From assembly GCF_051020765.1 (NCBI RefSeq), contig NC_134932.1:11346001-11410000 (forward strand): a stretch of 64,000 nt of DNA. The letters run 5' to 3'. The stretch is from Lasioglossum baleicum (Eukaryota > Arthropoda > Insecta > Hymenoptera > Halictidae). Positions 25,738 through 37,000 of the stretch are shown piece by piece (position 1 is the first letter of the stretch; the number at the start of each line of letters is the position of its first letter). The notes under the pieces are model-generated. The model did no database searches, was not told where the DNA came from, and saw only the letters and a program-made list of their open reading frames with translations. Made by a program: the position numbers and the translations under genes.

Positions 25738-26514
25738 TTAATCCTTCCATTGGGTCACATAGACTCCATAAAGAAGTATATGTATAATTTTACAAAATGA
25801 ACAATAATATAATAGCTGTATTCTTGTAGGATAAAGGGATACAATTATTATAAAAATATACAATACAATAGACATTTATTGAAAGGAATATTATAACAAA
25901 CAAAAGAAGTATAATAACTTGAAACTGATCAAATAGAATATCTTGTGACTCCAGGTTTCAAGTGGATGATATTTTCTGAGGTATGACGACCAGACCGATT
26001 TGGAGGTACCGATGACCATATCATTTTCCCATTTTTGGGTACACACACATTTTCTGTAGTTTCCTCATCAGTAGCGTACGTGTTAGACAATTCACTAGAA
26101 GATGTATCACTAGCACCTGATAAATTATCTTCAATTACTGATGTACTAAGATCAGTAGAATCAGAAAAATGTTGAATACTGTCCTCACTCATTTTAGAGC
26201 GACTAACTCTTGCGACTACTTGCTTGCGACTGAAGAGATTCACTCGAGGCAAGGTTCGTTTGATATTGAGTCCAACGAATTCTATCTAATAACTTTAACA
26301 TTTCGGGTCATAGTGACCCGAACGTAATAAATGTAACAATTTTTATTACATACATAATAATTATTATTTATATACAAAAGAAAGATTCTTTCTGTATTTG
26401 AAAATATACATGGAAGTCAACAAGTCCGTATGCAATCGAAGTCTAAACAACAAAATTCTATTAACTTAGAAACTCGAACGGGTCATATAGACCCGAACGC
26501 AATAGAAGGGTTAA
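25738..26514 (-). mobile_element. Decayed piggyBac-like element
   Basis: TTAA stands at both edges (25738-25741 and 26511-26514), the piggyBac target. Read inward, the right edge gives CCCTTCTATTGCGTTCGGGT and the left TCCTTCCATTGGGTCACATA, related imperfect termini. Short palindromes of the type CGGGTCAT-A-TGACCCG occur at 26304-26320 and 26478-26494, subterminal repeats common in the family. Between them lies a truncated transposase on the minus strand. At 777 bp it is far below the roughly 2.5 kb of an autonomous copy: most of the transposase, including the catalytic Asp region, is missing. Confidence 0.85.
25929..26252 (-). pseudogene. piggyBac-like transposase, N-terminal remnant (107 codons)
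   Basis: This frame has an acidic, Ser/Thr-rich N-terminus (residues about 20-65) and then the linker W-S-S-V-P-P-N-R-S-G-R-H-T-S-E-N-I-I, followed by LKPGVTRYS. That segment is conserved just ahead of the DDE catalytic domain in piggyBac-type transposases. The frame stops immediately after it, so the catalytic domain and C-terminal Cys-rich domain are absent and it cannot be an active transposase. Start could be the first Met (26252) or the Met in SKMSED. Its position inside TTAA-bounded termini supports the identification. Recognition is from memory of the motif. Confidence 0.72.
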
Positions 26515-27029
26515 AACAAATGATGAAAAAATCGAGGTGAAATATTATTTCGCCCAGAATCGACATTTCCAAATTTATTCCACCAATAAATAAACGATCC
26601 GTTACACCAAACTTGATAATAAATTTTCCCTTGTCACTCTCGATTCGGATAAAATCGTCTGCACTCCTGAACAATATAAATTTCATATAAATTCGCTTTT
26701 CTCGACGGTATAAATTTTTGAATAAATTATGCTCGCGTATTTGTGCTGGCCGTTTGGGTCAAGGTTTGCGCAGGCGGGGATTATATGAGAGCCGCTCCGA
26801 AGAAAAGCGAGTCATCGGAGTTCGCGTGCTGTCGCGTTCAAATCGATTCATCTTCGAGTCGCAGATAAAACCGTTCCGCGGCAAATTGCTTGGTTTTACA
26901 AATTGCGCGAGTGATCGCGAATGGCACGAACCGGTGCATCCGCGCAAGCAAGGAACCCGAGCGAGCTATTGCAGCTTATCCGGGACGCTTCAACGAGTAC
27001 CGCCTTTCACGCGTAATCTTAATGCATTG

Positions 27030-27210
27030 AGATACCGGCGATTTTATTGACGGCCCCGGCACCAGCGCGAATTAAGCCGATCTTAGTAGAGAACGTTAAT
27101 GAAATCAAACGGCGCGCCGGTTATTAGCCGTGTGGACGGCCGATCCAACGGCCCGCGGCATCTCATTAACGATCCGCCAAGTATCGTGTTAATCACCCTA
27201 CTGAATAGCC
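27030..27210. promoter_or_regulatory. Unique block with repeated TTAAT words
   Basis: GTTAATGAAATC, CTCATTAACGATC and GTGTTAATCACC are spaced through GC-rich DNA with GGCCGATCC and CGGCGCGCC words. It lacks repeats and open frames. It looks like a selected non-coding segment rather than decaying sequence, but no alignment supports this. Confidence 0.18.
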
Positions 27211-28375
27211 CTTCATTTCTCGCTTCTCCATACTTTATCATTCCTCTTTGGTTACTGTAAAAATTAGCCTGTAAATATTTGAATTAATAATTCCAACAGA
27301 CTTTGCGCAGACTTCCCTCAGAAATTCCACGGAATATATTGTATTTCGTTTCTGTCGCCATTTTGAGTATCCCTCCGCCCATTTGCGTTCCCCAAACGCA
27401 AGGGTAAAATAAGTCGTCATGTAACAGAGAGGGTAGAGTGAATTTTATTCTAATCTGAAAACGTGGAACCGCTCTCGGGGTGATTTTATCTGTCCGAATG
27501 TGAATGTTTTATTTCAAAAGATTCTCTTGTCCCAGACGATAAAAAAAAACACGTCGCTGACTGTATAATTCTGGGGGTTGGACAAATTTAACGTTTCGGG
27601 GGTGCGGATTATCCTCTTATTGAATCTTCTAATTACTTTTCCATTGTGAGAAGAGTAGAATCGTTTATCTCACTGCATGTTACTGAAAATAATTTCCCTG
27701 AACACCTCACTCATCGATATACCTCATCGATATTTCACCGGCTAACTACGTTCGATTGTCTCCCCGGATCGACGCAACGAAACACATCGCTGACCGCAGA
27801 GACTTAAGAAAAATCCTCTCGCGAGAAGTTACGGTCAACGATAAACAACCAGTCGCAGGCAACAGGGTGAAAAAACTTCGCTCGCTACTACTTCCACCCC
27901 AGTGTCATCTATATCGCGTTTCATCCCCGTTCTATATCACCGACGTTTCCAATTTATTTATCGCGTATTATATTCGCAGGAATAGTTGTCACTGGGATCG
28001 GGAGCCGCGGTCGCCGTTGCGCTCACCGCACCGGTAAAAATATAGATTTTCATTCGCGAGTAGCCGGATTTATGTCTGTTTATTCGAACTTGGGCTATAG
28101 CGGATCGGATCGGATCGAACTCCGGGATCGCCTCTCCCGCGAATATCGGCGATATCCTCCTTTTAACCGCGCTATCAAACGTTTTTCCGCGGACCACTTG
28201 ACCGTCAATCGACCACCACCGGGGCTCATAGACAGGACAATACTTCCGCGTGGTTTATACGACCCCCCGCGGAGAGTATTTGCCGGGCCGTGCACCGGCA
28301 AATATCACCTCGCTCTCGTATTTCGCGATTCCATTTTATTTACGATAAAGTCGCCGGCGCGGCACGGAGGGGTTG

Positions 28376-28382
<7 letters not shown>

Positions 28383-28418
<36 letters not shown>
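28383..28418. repeat. (TC)n microsatellite, 36 bp
   Basis: Uninterrupted TC tract of 18 units within GC-rich intron. Confidence 0.93.
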
Positions 28419-28420
<2 letters not shown>

Positions 28421-29719
28421 TAGCGAGGGGGTGGAAATGGGGAGGAGGAGGGTGGCTCGGTTTTCGACGGGGGCGAGAGAGAGTTGAGTTTTTGCCGCAA
28501 TAAAACGCGCCTATCTAATCAAGCCCCGGCTCGGAATTGATGGGCCACCGACCATTATCGCCGTTATGGAACGCGCACATCTATCAGCCGGCCCGAAGTG
28601 CCGCGCCGCGAGAAAGATTTTCCTATTGTCACTGGCTTTTCCGGGGCTTTCTCGCTCGACGCGTTATCCCGCCATGCCGACGACCGCCTGGTCAATAAGC
28701 CTGATCGCGTTCGAATACACTCCGCGATCCCGATTTTTTCTTTTTACCCTTTACTCGCTCTCTTTTTTTTTCTGCACCGGTTTCCGAACGGCAATCGAAT
28801 CGCTTCCGGCGACTACCAGTCCCGATAGAGGCCATTGGCATTGCCGCGATTGTCGTGCTTCTGATTCGGCTTCGTTCGGCAAAAGTTGCGGAAAAATTCG
28901 GGACGCAATTAAGGTGGGATAATTGAGATTTCTCCAGTGTTTGTGAAGATTCTAGACAGCCGAATAGTTGAGGCCCTGTCGCAAACTCTCGAAGGGAGCA
29001 CCGTAGGGACACGTTCGTTCAGGAACGTCGGTCGCGTGTTTAAGCGTTTGAAATACGGCTGGTCTCTACGCGCGTGTACAAAAGGACGGTCTTTCTTCCG
29101 AGCGATTCACTCTCTCTCTCTCTTTCTCTACCTCTCTGTTTCTCTGTCTGTGTTGCGGTGTTTAAAGGGGGGCTTAGACCCAACAATGCTTGTTTATGCG
29201 TTCTTCGCCGCGTTCGTACGCGTTTCTCGCGAGAGGGGGGATTAACTCGATTAACTTCGAACGTCGTAGACGTAGAGAATGCGATAGCTGGTGCCGCGAA
29301 TGAGCGCGCGCGCGACCCGTTTCTAAGCCGTTTGTGGCTGCTCGGGGGATGATTAACCCTTTAACGGCCGAATACGTTCGCTCAGCACGCGTTCGAAGCG
29401 CGTGAGAAAATTAATTGCGTGCCTACTTTATTCGTATACAGCTCGCTAGGAATGTTCTCCACGCACGAAACACGCCGGGCCTGTATTATGTTTCTTTCGG
29501 GCAGCGAAGAATTTCATCGGGTCCAATTGAAATACAAAGTGCACCGTGGAACAGGTGGTTTCATAATGCACATGCTCTTGAAAATGTTTCGTCGACCACC
29601 GAAGAGGAGAAGCGAGAAAACTAAAGAGTGTAGTCTATTGTATTATGATGCTGGATTTCATGTATCTTTCGACTGGATTTATTGGAACAGAATGAAACAG
29701 AAAAGATTAAATGCTATTC

Positions 29720-30021
29720 AATTTTTCTTGATTTTTATTGCCTGTGTTAATCTTATTCAATTGTTGTAAATGTTGGGAACGTCATTATTAGAATAATTGG
29801 GAATGGAATTGATAGATTATTTTACAATGATATACAACCGCAAAAATGGGTAGAGTCTCTTTATTTATTTTAATTTTTCATGATTTTAATTGCCTGTGTT
29901 AATTTTATTCACTTATTGTAAACATTGGGAACGTCATTATGAGAATGGTTCGGAATGGAATTGCTAGATTATTTTACAATGACATACAACTGCAAAAATG
30001 GCCAGAGACTCTTTATTCATC
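29720..30021. repeat. Tandem duplication, 152-bp unit, two copies
   Basis: ATTGCCTGTGTTAAT at 29737 recurs at 29889, and similarity continues through GGGAACGTCATTA, GGAATGGAATTG, AGATTATTTTACAATGA and GCAAAAATGG to about 30020. The copies differ at scattered single bases, so the duplication is not recent. It ends an AT-rich block beginning near 29400 whose 116-codon frame (29419-29769) I do not recognise. Confidence 0.85.
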
Positions 30022-30879
30022 TTTAGAGCTAGTGTAATGCGGCACCAAAAATTGGCTGCCCGTTTCACGACATGCGGTACACGTAAGGCGAAGCCGATCT
30101 TTTTAGTCGATACTTAGAACGTATTGGAATGCAGACAGCATGCCAGAGCAGCTTAGAGTGGAATGGTTTACGGTGTTCGGCTCGTTTGCGGTAAAAGGCA
30201 GAAGAAACGTGGAAGAACGTGGATTCCGTGGAAACGGTACCGGCGACCGGAAGTGCCGGCGCGGCGCGGCGCTTTCCAGGCCGTCGAAAGTGTCCGATAC
30301 GAGTGATTCTCGTCGGAGGCGCGAACCGGTCGGTAACCTGTCACCGTTGTACGCCAATTTCCTCTCTGCCTCTATCACGCCTCTGTCCGCTGTTTCCTCT
30401 CTTTTTCCGTATGTACGCGGGCTTCGATCGGTCGCGGGTTTGCCTCGACCGAATCGCGGCGGGTTTCCGAGAAAACTCGCGAGAGAGCAGGTTGTTTTTG
30501 ACATCGTTAATCAGCTCGGTAACGATCCGGCCGCGTTCAAATTCGACGTGTATCGGACGAAGAGAGGCCGAAGGCGGAATTTATCGGCGAGACCTGCATA
30601 GCGGCCAATCTGGCTGGCAACATGGCGCGTTCGTGAAAAAGAGGGAATGGCGCAGAGCAGGACGAACGCGGTCGAAGGGCGAAAGAGAGAGCGAGAGGAT
30701 CGAACTCCGACGAGTGAGAGAGAGAGGAGGTGCGGAGAGGCAGAGGACGAACGGGAGGATGAGAACGACGAAGGGAGGAGGTGAGGGATAGAATGAAAAA
30801 AGAGTCTCGTCGCGGGGGCCGGCCCCGCGGGGACTAATTTTTATTTTCCCTCTTTTCCTGTAAGTGCTCCTCCGCGTCC

Positions 30880-31000
30880 ACCTATTTCTCATAAATTTGA
30901 ATTAATTTACATGCATTTGAATTTAATGCACCGGCCATACTTTATCAAAGCAATTAAGCTTTTAAGCGCGCATTTGCATTAATCCAATGTTTACAATTAC
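30880..31000. promoter_or_regulatory. AT-rich cluster of homeodomain, POU and TCF-like sites
   Basis: Within about 100 bp: GAATTAATTTA, ATTTAATGC, TATCAAAG (TCF-like, 30943-30950), CAATTAAGC, the POU octamer ATTTGCAT (30972-30979) overlapping TTAATCC (K50 homeodomain type). It stands out from GC-rich neighbours, contains no transposon ends or open frame, and looks like a conserved enhancer core. No comparison was possible. Confidence 0.3.
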
Positions 31001-34000
31001 GGGTACGGATCTGTTCTTGTCCCGGCCCGAAAACGTCGAGAGCAGGGAGGCGGCGGGGAGCCGAGAGAGAACTGGAGAGAAGTTGAGATAGAGCCGCGGG
31101 CGATGCTTCTCCTTCTCTTCGAACATCTACGTGAGCGGAGAGATAGATTCCGGTAGAAATTTCTTCGTGACGAAACACTGCCGGCAACGAGCGAAACGAA
31201 ACGAGCCAAGGGGTGGGCTGTTGGAAACGAAACAGAAGGGAGAGAGAGGAGAGAAGAGGGAGAAAACAGAAGAAAAATATTCCGCGATAGTGTACTCGGC
31301 ACGGCGTCCCGACGTCGTTAAGTCGACGCATCGGATTTACGATGTTTCCTGGCAAAAATGCAAACGATCCCCGGGACGTTTTCTCGCGCGCACGCGCCAG
31401 CGCCACGATGCCGGAAAAACGATAATTCCGTGTGTACATCCCTCCGTGCCATCTCTCCTCTCTCTGGACTCTCTTTTATAATATCGAATCCTCCTCTGGC
31501 CGGTTACTCACCGGAGCGATTAATTAGCGGCCGTGTAGATCACGTTCAAGTCGTTGATAGCTCCGGCGAACGGCCCCGCGGCCGTTAGAAATCGGGACGG
31601 GGTTATCGCTAATTGACTGCAGCGCCCGGGAAAAAAGGCTTTTGAATCGTAAATGATCGCTTCATGCGAGGAACCTTACGAGCAGTTAATTGAATACGGC
31701 GCGTGTTACGTGTTAACGAAGATATCAATCATCTCGCGCTGATCAATATTAATGATTTTCTAGACGGTGCGCCCCTACGGTGCGCTGCTTCTTTGCGATC
31801 CGATCTCTCTGCGTCGTGTGAGCGATGGCGGCGGTTCCCTAGCGATTCCTTGCGAAAATCGCCATTCTTCCCACGTTGGACAAGGTACCGGCTTCGGAAA
31901 GTATTCGAACACTGTCCGCCGAGTTTTCAAAAAAATTTTGAAACCTAAGATCCGAAGATACGTGTCCAGTGAAAAATTATGAAAGTCCAAGCGTCTCTAG
32001 AATCGTCAGAACATTTTTTCTGGACTGAATCCACCGCAGATTTGAAGATTGAAGCTTCCTCTTGACAACAACGCTTATGGAACAATAGTGACGAGTTAAT
32101 TACTTTATTAAACAAACTGCCCCTGGAGAACGCGTTCATCGTTTGAATGGCGATATCTGGTGGCGTTGTTCCGCTATCGGGCAGAATGGAATCGTGCCGC
32201 GGCGATGATCGGCGAAAAATCGGGGTTCGACGTGGTTTCTCGAAAATCGCTGGAGAGGATCGGCCACTGGGATGGTTCCGTAGTTACAGGTTGGTCAGAG
32301 ACTCGCGGTTAAGATGGACGAGGCGGCGCGGCACAAGATCTTATCCGGGCGTAGCAGCGGCCACTGAATCATCCGCTTTGAATAGGGCTTCGCTTCACTC
32401 CCTATAGGTACTAACCTTCTACCTATGCCCGCGTTCACGGCACGATATAGCCTCGTCGTCGTCGTCGTTGTCGTCTATCCAAACCCTTGAGATAGAGAGA
32501 GAGAGAGAGAAATGAGAAGGGAGGTCCCTTTCCGAAGGGACGGAAAGGGACAGAAAGACGTTGTCGGGAAAGGGAGCGAAGGGTGACGGGAGCGAGATCG
32601 AGCTACACGGTGTATAAGTGCCCGTTCTACGGCAGAAACCTTGGTGCGCACTAAATTACCAAGCACGACACTGTCACACCGTAGCCGCGCGGCGCTCTCG
32701 CAGCCACCTTGCAACTCACAAGTCGCCCTCTACCTGGCCATGACTTACAAGTCGGCGATAGCGGCAGCTACCACAGTCTTAATCAGCATAAATCATACCG
32801 ACAATGCGGCAGTGACCGCCTTTAGGAGCACCCCGGAGCACCCACCCCCTTCGCAGCGAAAATGGGAGCTCGATCCCGGCCGCGGATATCGGATACGTTT
32901 ACAACCGTCCTCCCGGTACACAGGGTGCGAAGGGGTGAGCGGGTTCATTCTACACGCTCGTTCCACCCCTCGTTGCGAATCTGACTTTACAGCTCTGTCT
33001 CTCGGCTGCCTGATTGCAATTAGTACGTTCCTGTACGCTTTGCACCATGTTTCCTTACTTAACTTTGGGTGGGCAGTTGTTGATGTTACATAGGAATTAT
33101 TTGATCGAATTGAAAAGTGGATTTCATGCATTGATATGTACATACCAAGTTTAGGTAGAATCTGGAAATGTAAAAGGGTTGGAAGAGCACCGGATGTTTA
33201 CATCTTGATCACTCAATTTTCATTTCGATTTTATGGAAATTTGATTAAATGTATATTTCTCACTAAAGGAGTCGCCATTTCACGAGCTTCATCCAAATAT
33301 TTGCACGCTTCGAATTCCCAGGAGCGTCTCGTGTTCATTTTTCCGCTGACCTCTCAGCAACAAAATGTAGCAAGTGTGTCATCGTATCGCCCGGCGGTTC
33401 CATAAATATTCCGTGTTCCGTTGAAGCCTGAGCTCTCGAAGCGGGACAGTTGGAGTCTTGGTCGGCGACCGTTTCTCTGGCCAGGAGGTTCATCGTTCTC
33501 CGAAATAAATCCGAAATCAGCGGACGTTCCTTTCAAGTCTCGCGAGATGCACGGCGCGTACACCGTGTGATCCTAAGTGTCATACGATCTTAACATGGCC
33601 GCGGACGCCTCGTGCTCAAGAGAAATGCGACTGGATTAGCCGGTACACGTGCGCTCGCGAGCGCTCCCCAGACTTATGGCTAGAGCCCGGTTAGGTACAT
33701 TTGCGAGAACGGGCCAAGATTGCCTTCGTGTTTCCATCGGACTGAAATCCCGCGGGCTCGAATCGGCTGTGTGCGCGCAACTCGTGATCATTACGCGTGA
33801 AATCCGAACATTACCCGCATCTTCGTGCCCCCTCGGACCCAGTGTTTCCTGGGTAAAGTCGAAATTGCATGTTTGAAAACGTTCACCCGGCTATCGCGGG
33901 GCCCGGCTCGATCAATGGAATCTCGAAAATCGCGCTCGCACTGTACCGCGAGCAACGATCTCTCGGAATCACCTTCAGGATACTGTCGAGCCATCATTTT

Positions 34001-37000
34001 CTCCTCTGATCGGTTCCCGGCGGGTTCCTCCGGGCCCCTGACCTTGGCAGAAACCACATCCCACGTCGGTGCTCTTGTAATTATTAGGGGAAGCAATTAT
34101 CTCGCACGGATGGAATGGTAATTTTAATCTGCCGCTGAATTATAGACACGTTGGCCATCGTCGTCGTCGGCTTCATGAAAAATGGAAACAAGGACCGACG
34201 ATGCGAGAGTGTTGTTCTGCGTGTTTGTTAGCCGACTCGCTATCAGTCCATCCTGCCTGATTTTTGCAGGACCCTCAGACGACTGTGCGCAGGTAGCTCG
34301 TATGTTCAGGTATCCGAGGGCGTCGTTAATTCATCCCGATGAAAAAGGAACGAGATTAGATTCGGCCGGGGGGAAAAAGAAGAGTCGAATGAAAAGGCAA
34401 CAGGAGCTCTCCCGCGAGCAACGGAATCGGTATTTTGACTATTTCCACGGTTACACCTGGGGGCCAGGTTAAAAATTCCATTTTCATAAGGCTTCCTTTT
34501 GCTTCCTGATTCCCGATTTGCATAGAACATCCTCCGCCCCGGCGTCTATATCACTCGGCCCGGCAGATTGTAGATCGCCTCGCCGCAATATATCACGTCG
34601 AAATCCCGAAAGGTTACCTACTTCCATTCCACCTTCGCCGTTGCTGAACCCCGTCGACGATCCCTGAAAAGCCCACAGGAGAGGAGAGACGGCTGGCTCT
34701 TCCTCTCTCTCATTTACTCTATCGCTCTTCCACTCTCTTGTTCATACAACCGTTCTATCTGCCGAAAGAAACCAATTGTTCCTCCGTCGCTGGAAATCCT
34801 GCGAAAACCGTGATGTAGGACGTTCATGCTAGGGAGCGAGAGAGAGGGAGAGACTAATCGGTGTCGCCGTGGACCGGATCCACGGGATTTTCGAACGAAG
34901 CCAGAAAAGTTGCCGAGGAACACTTTTGGCAGCCGGCTGCCGCATATCGCGGATCGCGGATGTCGTGAATGGAGTAACCGGGGAGAACTAGTTCCGCCGA
35001 ACTTTCCTGATTTACGCGAGTTCATTATTATTTTCGCGCGACGGAATAATCACGCCCCCGCACTCTTTCTCTCTCTCTCTCTCTCTTTCTCTCTCCAAAC
35101 CACCCTCAAACCTCCCACTACCGTTCGCGGCCCACGCACCAACCCGAAAACTACCATCGCCGAGGCACGCTGAATAATGGGTCCGATTTCTTTATTCTTT
35201 GCGGATCCTCGGCCTCCAGCAGCTTATTTATGGCAGTTGCAGGTTCCTCCGGGGCTTCGGACCAACGGGGACTGGATCTTGTCCAGGTGTTAAGGCACAG
35301 CCACGATTCTTTAACGATTCTTCAACATCCCCTCCCGCGATAGCGCGCTCTAAAAATTTTCTGTAATTTTTCAATGAGGAACATTAACACTGTTGCTTGG
35401 AAAATTAACTGCTATCAGATAAGCCAATAAATCCCTAAAAAGAAACAAGCACAACCTCTATTTTTTTATCGCATGAGAGGGTCGCCAAGTGCCGTATACA
35501 ACAGTGGCAGATTTTTATTTCGCCTGAAGTATGACTCGAAACTTCCGACAATAAGTGTAGTGTAGGTAAAAATTTACAGCGACCCGATGCGAAGATGTGG
35601 CCGAAGATTGCCTTGAGTCAACAAACTCGGCGGCCACCAAATAATTTCATAAATCCACAAAAGTTTCGCTTAGAGAAGTTCCCTGTGCTTTTTCTGAAAA
35701 CATCGGCAGTCAGTCACGCGACGCAGCTTTTCAGAAAATCGTCGGTAGATTACATCCTCCCCGCGGCTATAATTCTACCGTGTAATACCAGGTTCCCAAC
35801 ATTTTATACGGGGTATATATATATAAAAAACTGATTTACAACACGCGCAGCCTGTACGCGAAGCCTGTTTTTAGGTGTCCGCACGGTGCGCGTTAAGCAA
35901 TTAGCATCGGCGGGGCAGCTCAGTGTTAGTCGTCTGTAATCGAGACCTTCGGCCGTTTCTTTACAATCACCCGGTATAATCGCTATCGATCATGCTGGCG
36001 TCCGTTAAGATGGACACCCAGCGCGCCGACCAATCCGGAGCACCCAAGAAGCGCCGGCCCACTGGGGCTGGAACGTGCAATTTCCGCGGATCGAGCCGAA
36101 ATTTGGTCGGGAAACAAAGTATCGTTTAATATATTCAAGAAACAGAGTGAGAGAGAGAGAGGAAGAGTAGCCTGAGGTTCAGGGCGATGGATTTTTGCAT
36201 AACGTGTTTACGCGAGCGAGTCGCGCTCGGCTCTCGCCATTACTTCGCTCCACCTCTTCTTCCCGCCGAGCCCCGAAAAGCGAGCGTTATCGAGGGGCAT
36301 AGGGGTTCATGGGGCCCGAAATTTCAGCGCGCGCGTTTCTCTCGTCCGAGGATGGATTCGGGTAATTGAGCGGCTGCGGGTCGCAGGCCGAATTTCGTGC
36401 GCGCGTGCGCTGCATCGGGGCCCTGGAGCTGCGAGGGCCCCCGGTAATCATAGTTTCTTGCCGCGAAGCGTGATGGCGTCTTGGTCGTCGAAACCGGCTC
36501 TCCCCACCACCGCGAGCACCGAGGCGAGCAATGACGGTGGGGGTAGGGCCCCCCGTCGGACCCGTCGAACTCGCAGGACCCACGGCAGGATCCCCTCTCC
36601 TCTCTTCCTGACCAACACGGTGGTGCCGTCCGGCCGATTTCCAGGGGATTTCGTAATCCGTATTCCCTCGCAAATTACCGAACACTTCTCCGGTCTCGGA
36701 CGATTCCGCGGCGCGATGTATGTTTTCCGGCGCGAGCAGGGCTGAAGTTAAGTCATTAGCCGAAACGCGGAGCCTCGACCCGGCAATCGGCAATGCGGTT
36801 TCCATGCCCGGCATCCCTATTATTAATCGCACGAAAGCGATCCTGATGATATCTTGTAAATAACGTGGCCCGGTTTCTCCAAGTCTTAGGTCCGAGACTT
36901 CGCAGAAGCCCTTCTCACATTAAATGAAGTTTAACGGGGCGGGGTGAGGTGTAGGCAGGCCGGGCGACTTCGAGAGATCGGTGAAGTTGATTCGCGCGCG

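Larger units (their letters stand above)
26515..29719. other. Intron block without genes
   Basis: Unique sequence with (TC)n at 28383-28418 and another CT-rich stretch at 29108-29150. A change to AT-rich DNA occurs near 29400, leading into the 152-bp tandem duplication. A TTAACCCTTTAACGG at 29353 resembles a piggyBac terminus, but no partner end was found. Confidence 0.5.

Noticed and set aside
29353..29367. TTAACCCTTTAACGG resembling a piggyBac terminus
   Set aside because: No matching inverted end or second TTAA terminus found nearby.
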